This document shows, in pieces, positions 63,701-64,000 of a stretch of 64,000 nucleotides of DNA; the first letter of the stretch is position 1; the number at the start of each line of letters is the position of its first letter. This stretch comes from Enoplosus armatus. Its lineage: Eukaryota; Chordata; Actinopteri; Centrarchiformes; Enoplosidae. A model generated the notes under the pieces. That model worked only from the letters and a program-made list of their open reading frames with translations, did not search any database and had not been told where the DNA came from. A program made the position numbers and the translations under genes. The DNA lies in NCBI RefSeq assembly GCF_043641665.1, contig NC_092198.1, positions 11,979,001 to 12,043,000 on the forward strand, read 5' to 3'.

Positions 63701-64000
63701 ACATTTTGATAGATTAATACAGTCCATAAACACATCTAAGGAATGTCAAAAACTATTAATTACATGTGTTACATTACAAGTTATTGGTTAAGTTGTCTTG
63801 TGATGCTACAGATTTATTTTTGCCTGTCATGATTTCTTCCCACAATGTCCTATTGCATTATGACTTGGGTGCAGCCTGGAAATTTTTATAAATGCGGTAT
63901 AAAGAGCCAATTCAGTGTCACTAATATCCTTGCGGCATTATTCAGTCAGTACCACATCAGCCATGTACTCAAAAACCGTGCAAAACCCGCACTGTAGGGA

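Larger units (their letters stand above)
57104..64000 (+). other. tulp4: tulp4 intron (partial), no further exon seen
   Basis: Follows the donor of the first coding exon to the window end. Open frames of 60-106 codons show no tulp4 or other family resemblance. A T run lies at about 57318-57331; the inverted repeat, MITE and TTA repeat are listed separately. Confidence 0.65.

Overview
The window looks like nuclear DNA of a teleost fish. Genes are split into short exons with GT-AG introns, the proteins match vertebrate families closely, and introns and spacers hold dinucleotide microsatellites and short hAT-type elements common in fish. The species cannot be named from the sequence. Where the teleost duplication left a/b copies (daam1, tulp4) I cannot say which copy this is. 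Protein comparisons are from memory; exon borders come from splice sites plus reading-phase bookkeeping.

Layout. (1) 1-28.3 kb, minus strand: the 5' part of daam1, a formin that links Wnt/Dishevelled signalling to Rho and actin. Only its first two coding exons are here (554-643 and 3162-3347). A very long first intron leads back to a likely non-coding first exon and promoter near 28.13-28.31 kb. (2) 29.8-32.8 kb, minus: ppil6, a cyclophilin-like protein in eight exons, with a forkhead plus RFX-like motif pair just upstream of its ATG. (3) 33.3-39.4 kb, plus, head to head with ppil6: gen1, the Holliday-junction resolvase, complete in 13 coding exons (905 aa). (4) 40.85-41.34 kb, plus: msgn1 (mesogenin 1), a single-exon bHLH factor of presomitic mesoderm with a TATA box and T-box/TCF-like sites. 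(5) 42.2-47.1 kb, plus: a small RGG- and proline-rich protein gene (five coding exons, 195 aa) that I do not recognise. (6) 51.4-53.9 kb, minus: mrps10, mitochondrial small-subunit ribosomal protein uS10m. (7) 54.7 kb to the end, plus: the 5' end of tulp4 (tubby-like protein 4), with a non-coding first exon, a long 5' UTR and the first coding exon; the rest lies beyond the window.

The genes do not form a pathway; this is ordinary chromosomal neighbourhood. Regulation is the more interesting part: a motile-cilia-type motif pair at ppil6, T-box/TCF sites at msgn1, paired E-boxes at tulp4. Mobile DNA is all short and non-autonomous: a 791-bp hAT element with a perfect 8-bp target duplication at 44.46 kb, a shorter relative at 49.59 kb, several fragments of a 'GGCTGCAACTAAC' family (two inside gen1 introns), and copies of a 'CAGTGGTG...TACTTTTACTT' family. 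I found no CRISPR array, prokaryotic operon, viral gene, rRNA or tRNA, and no convincing wholly new system. The best unexplained items are the unrecognised RGG/proline-rich gene, a large inverted repeat in tulp4 intron DNA (about 58.68-58.88 kb), and a possible micro-gene near 49.1 kb.
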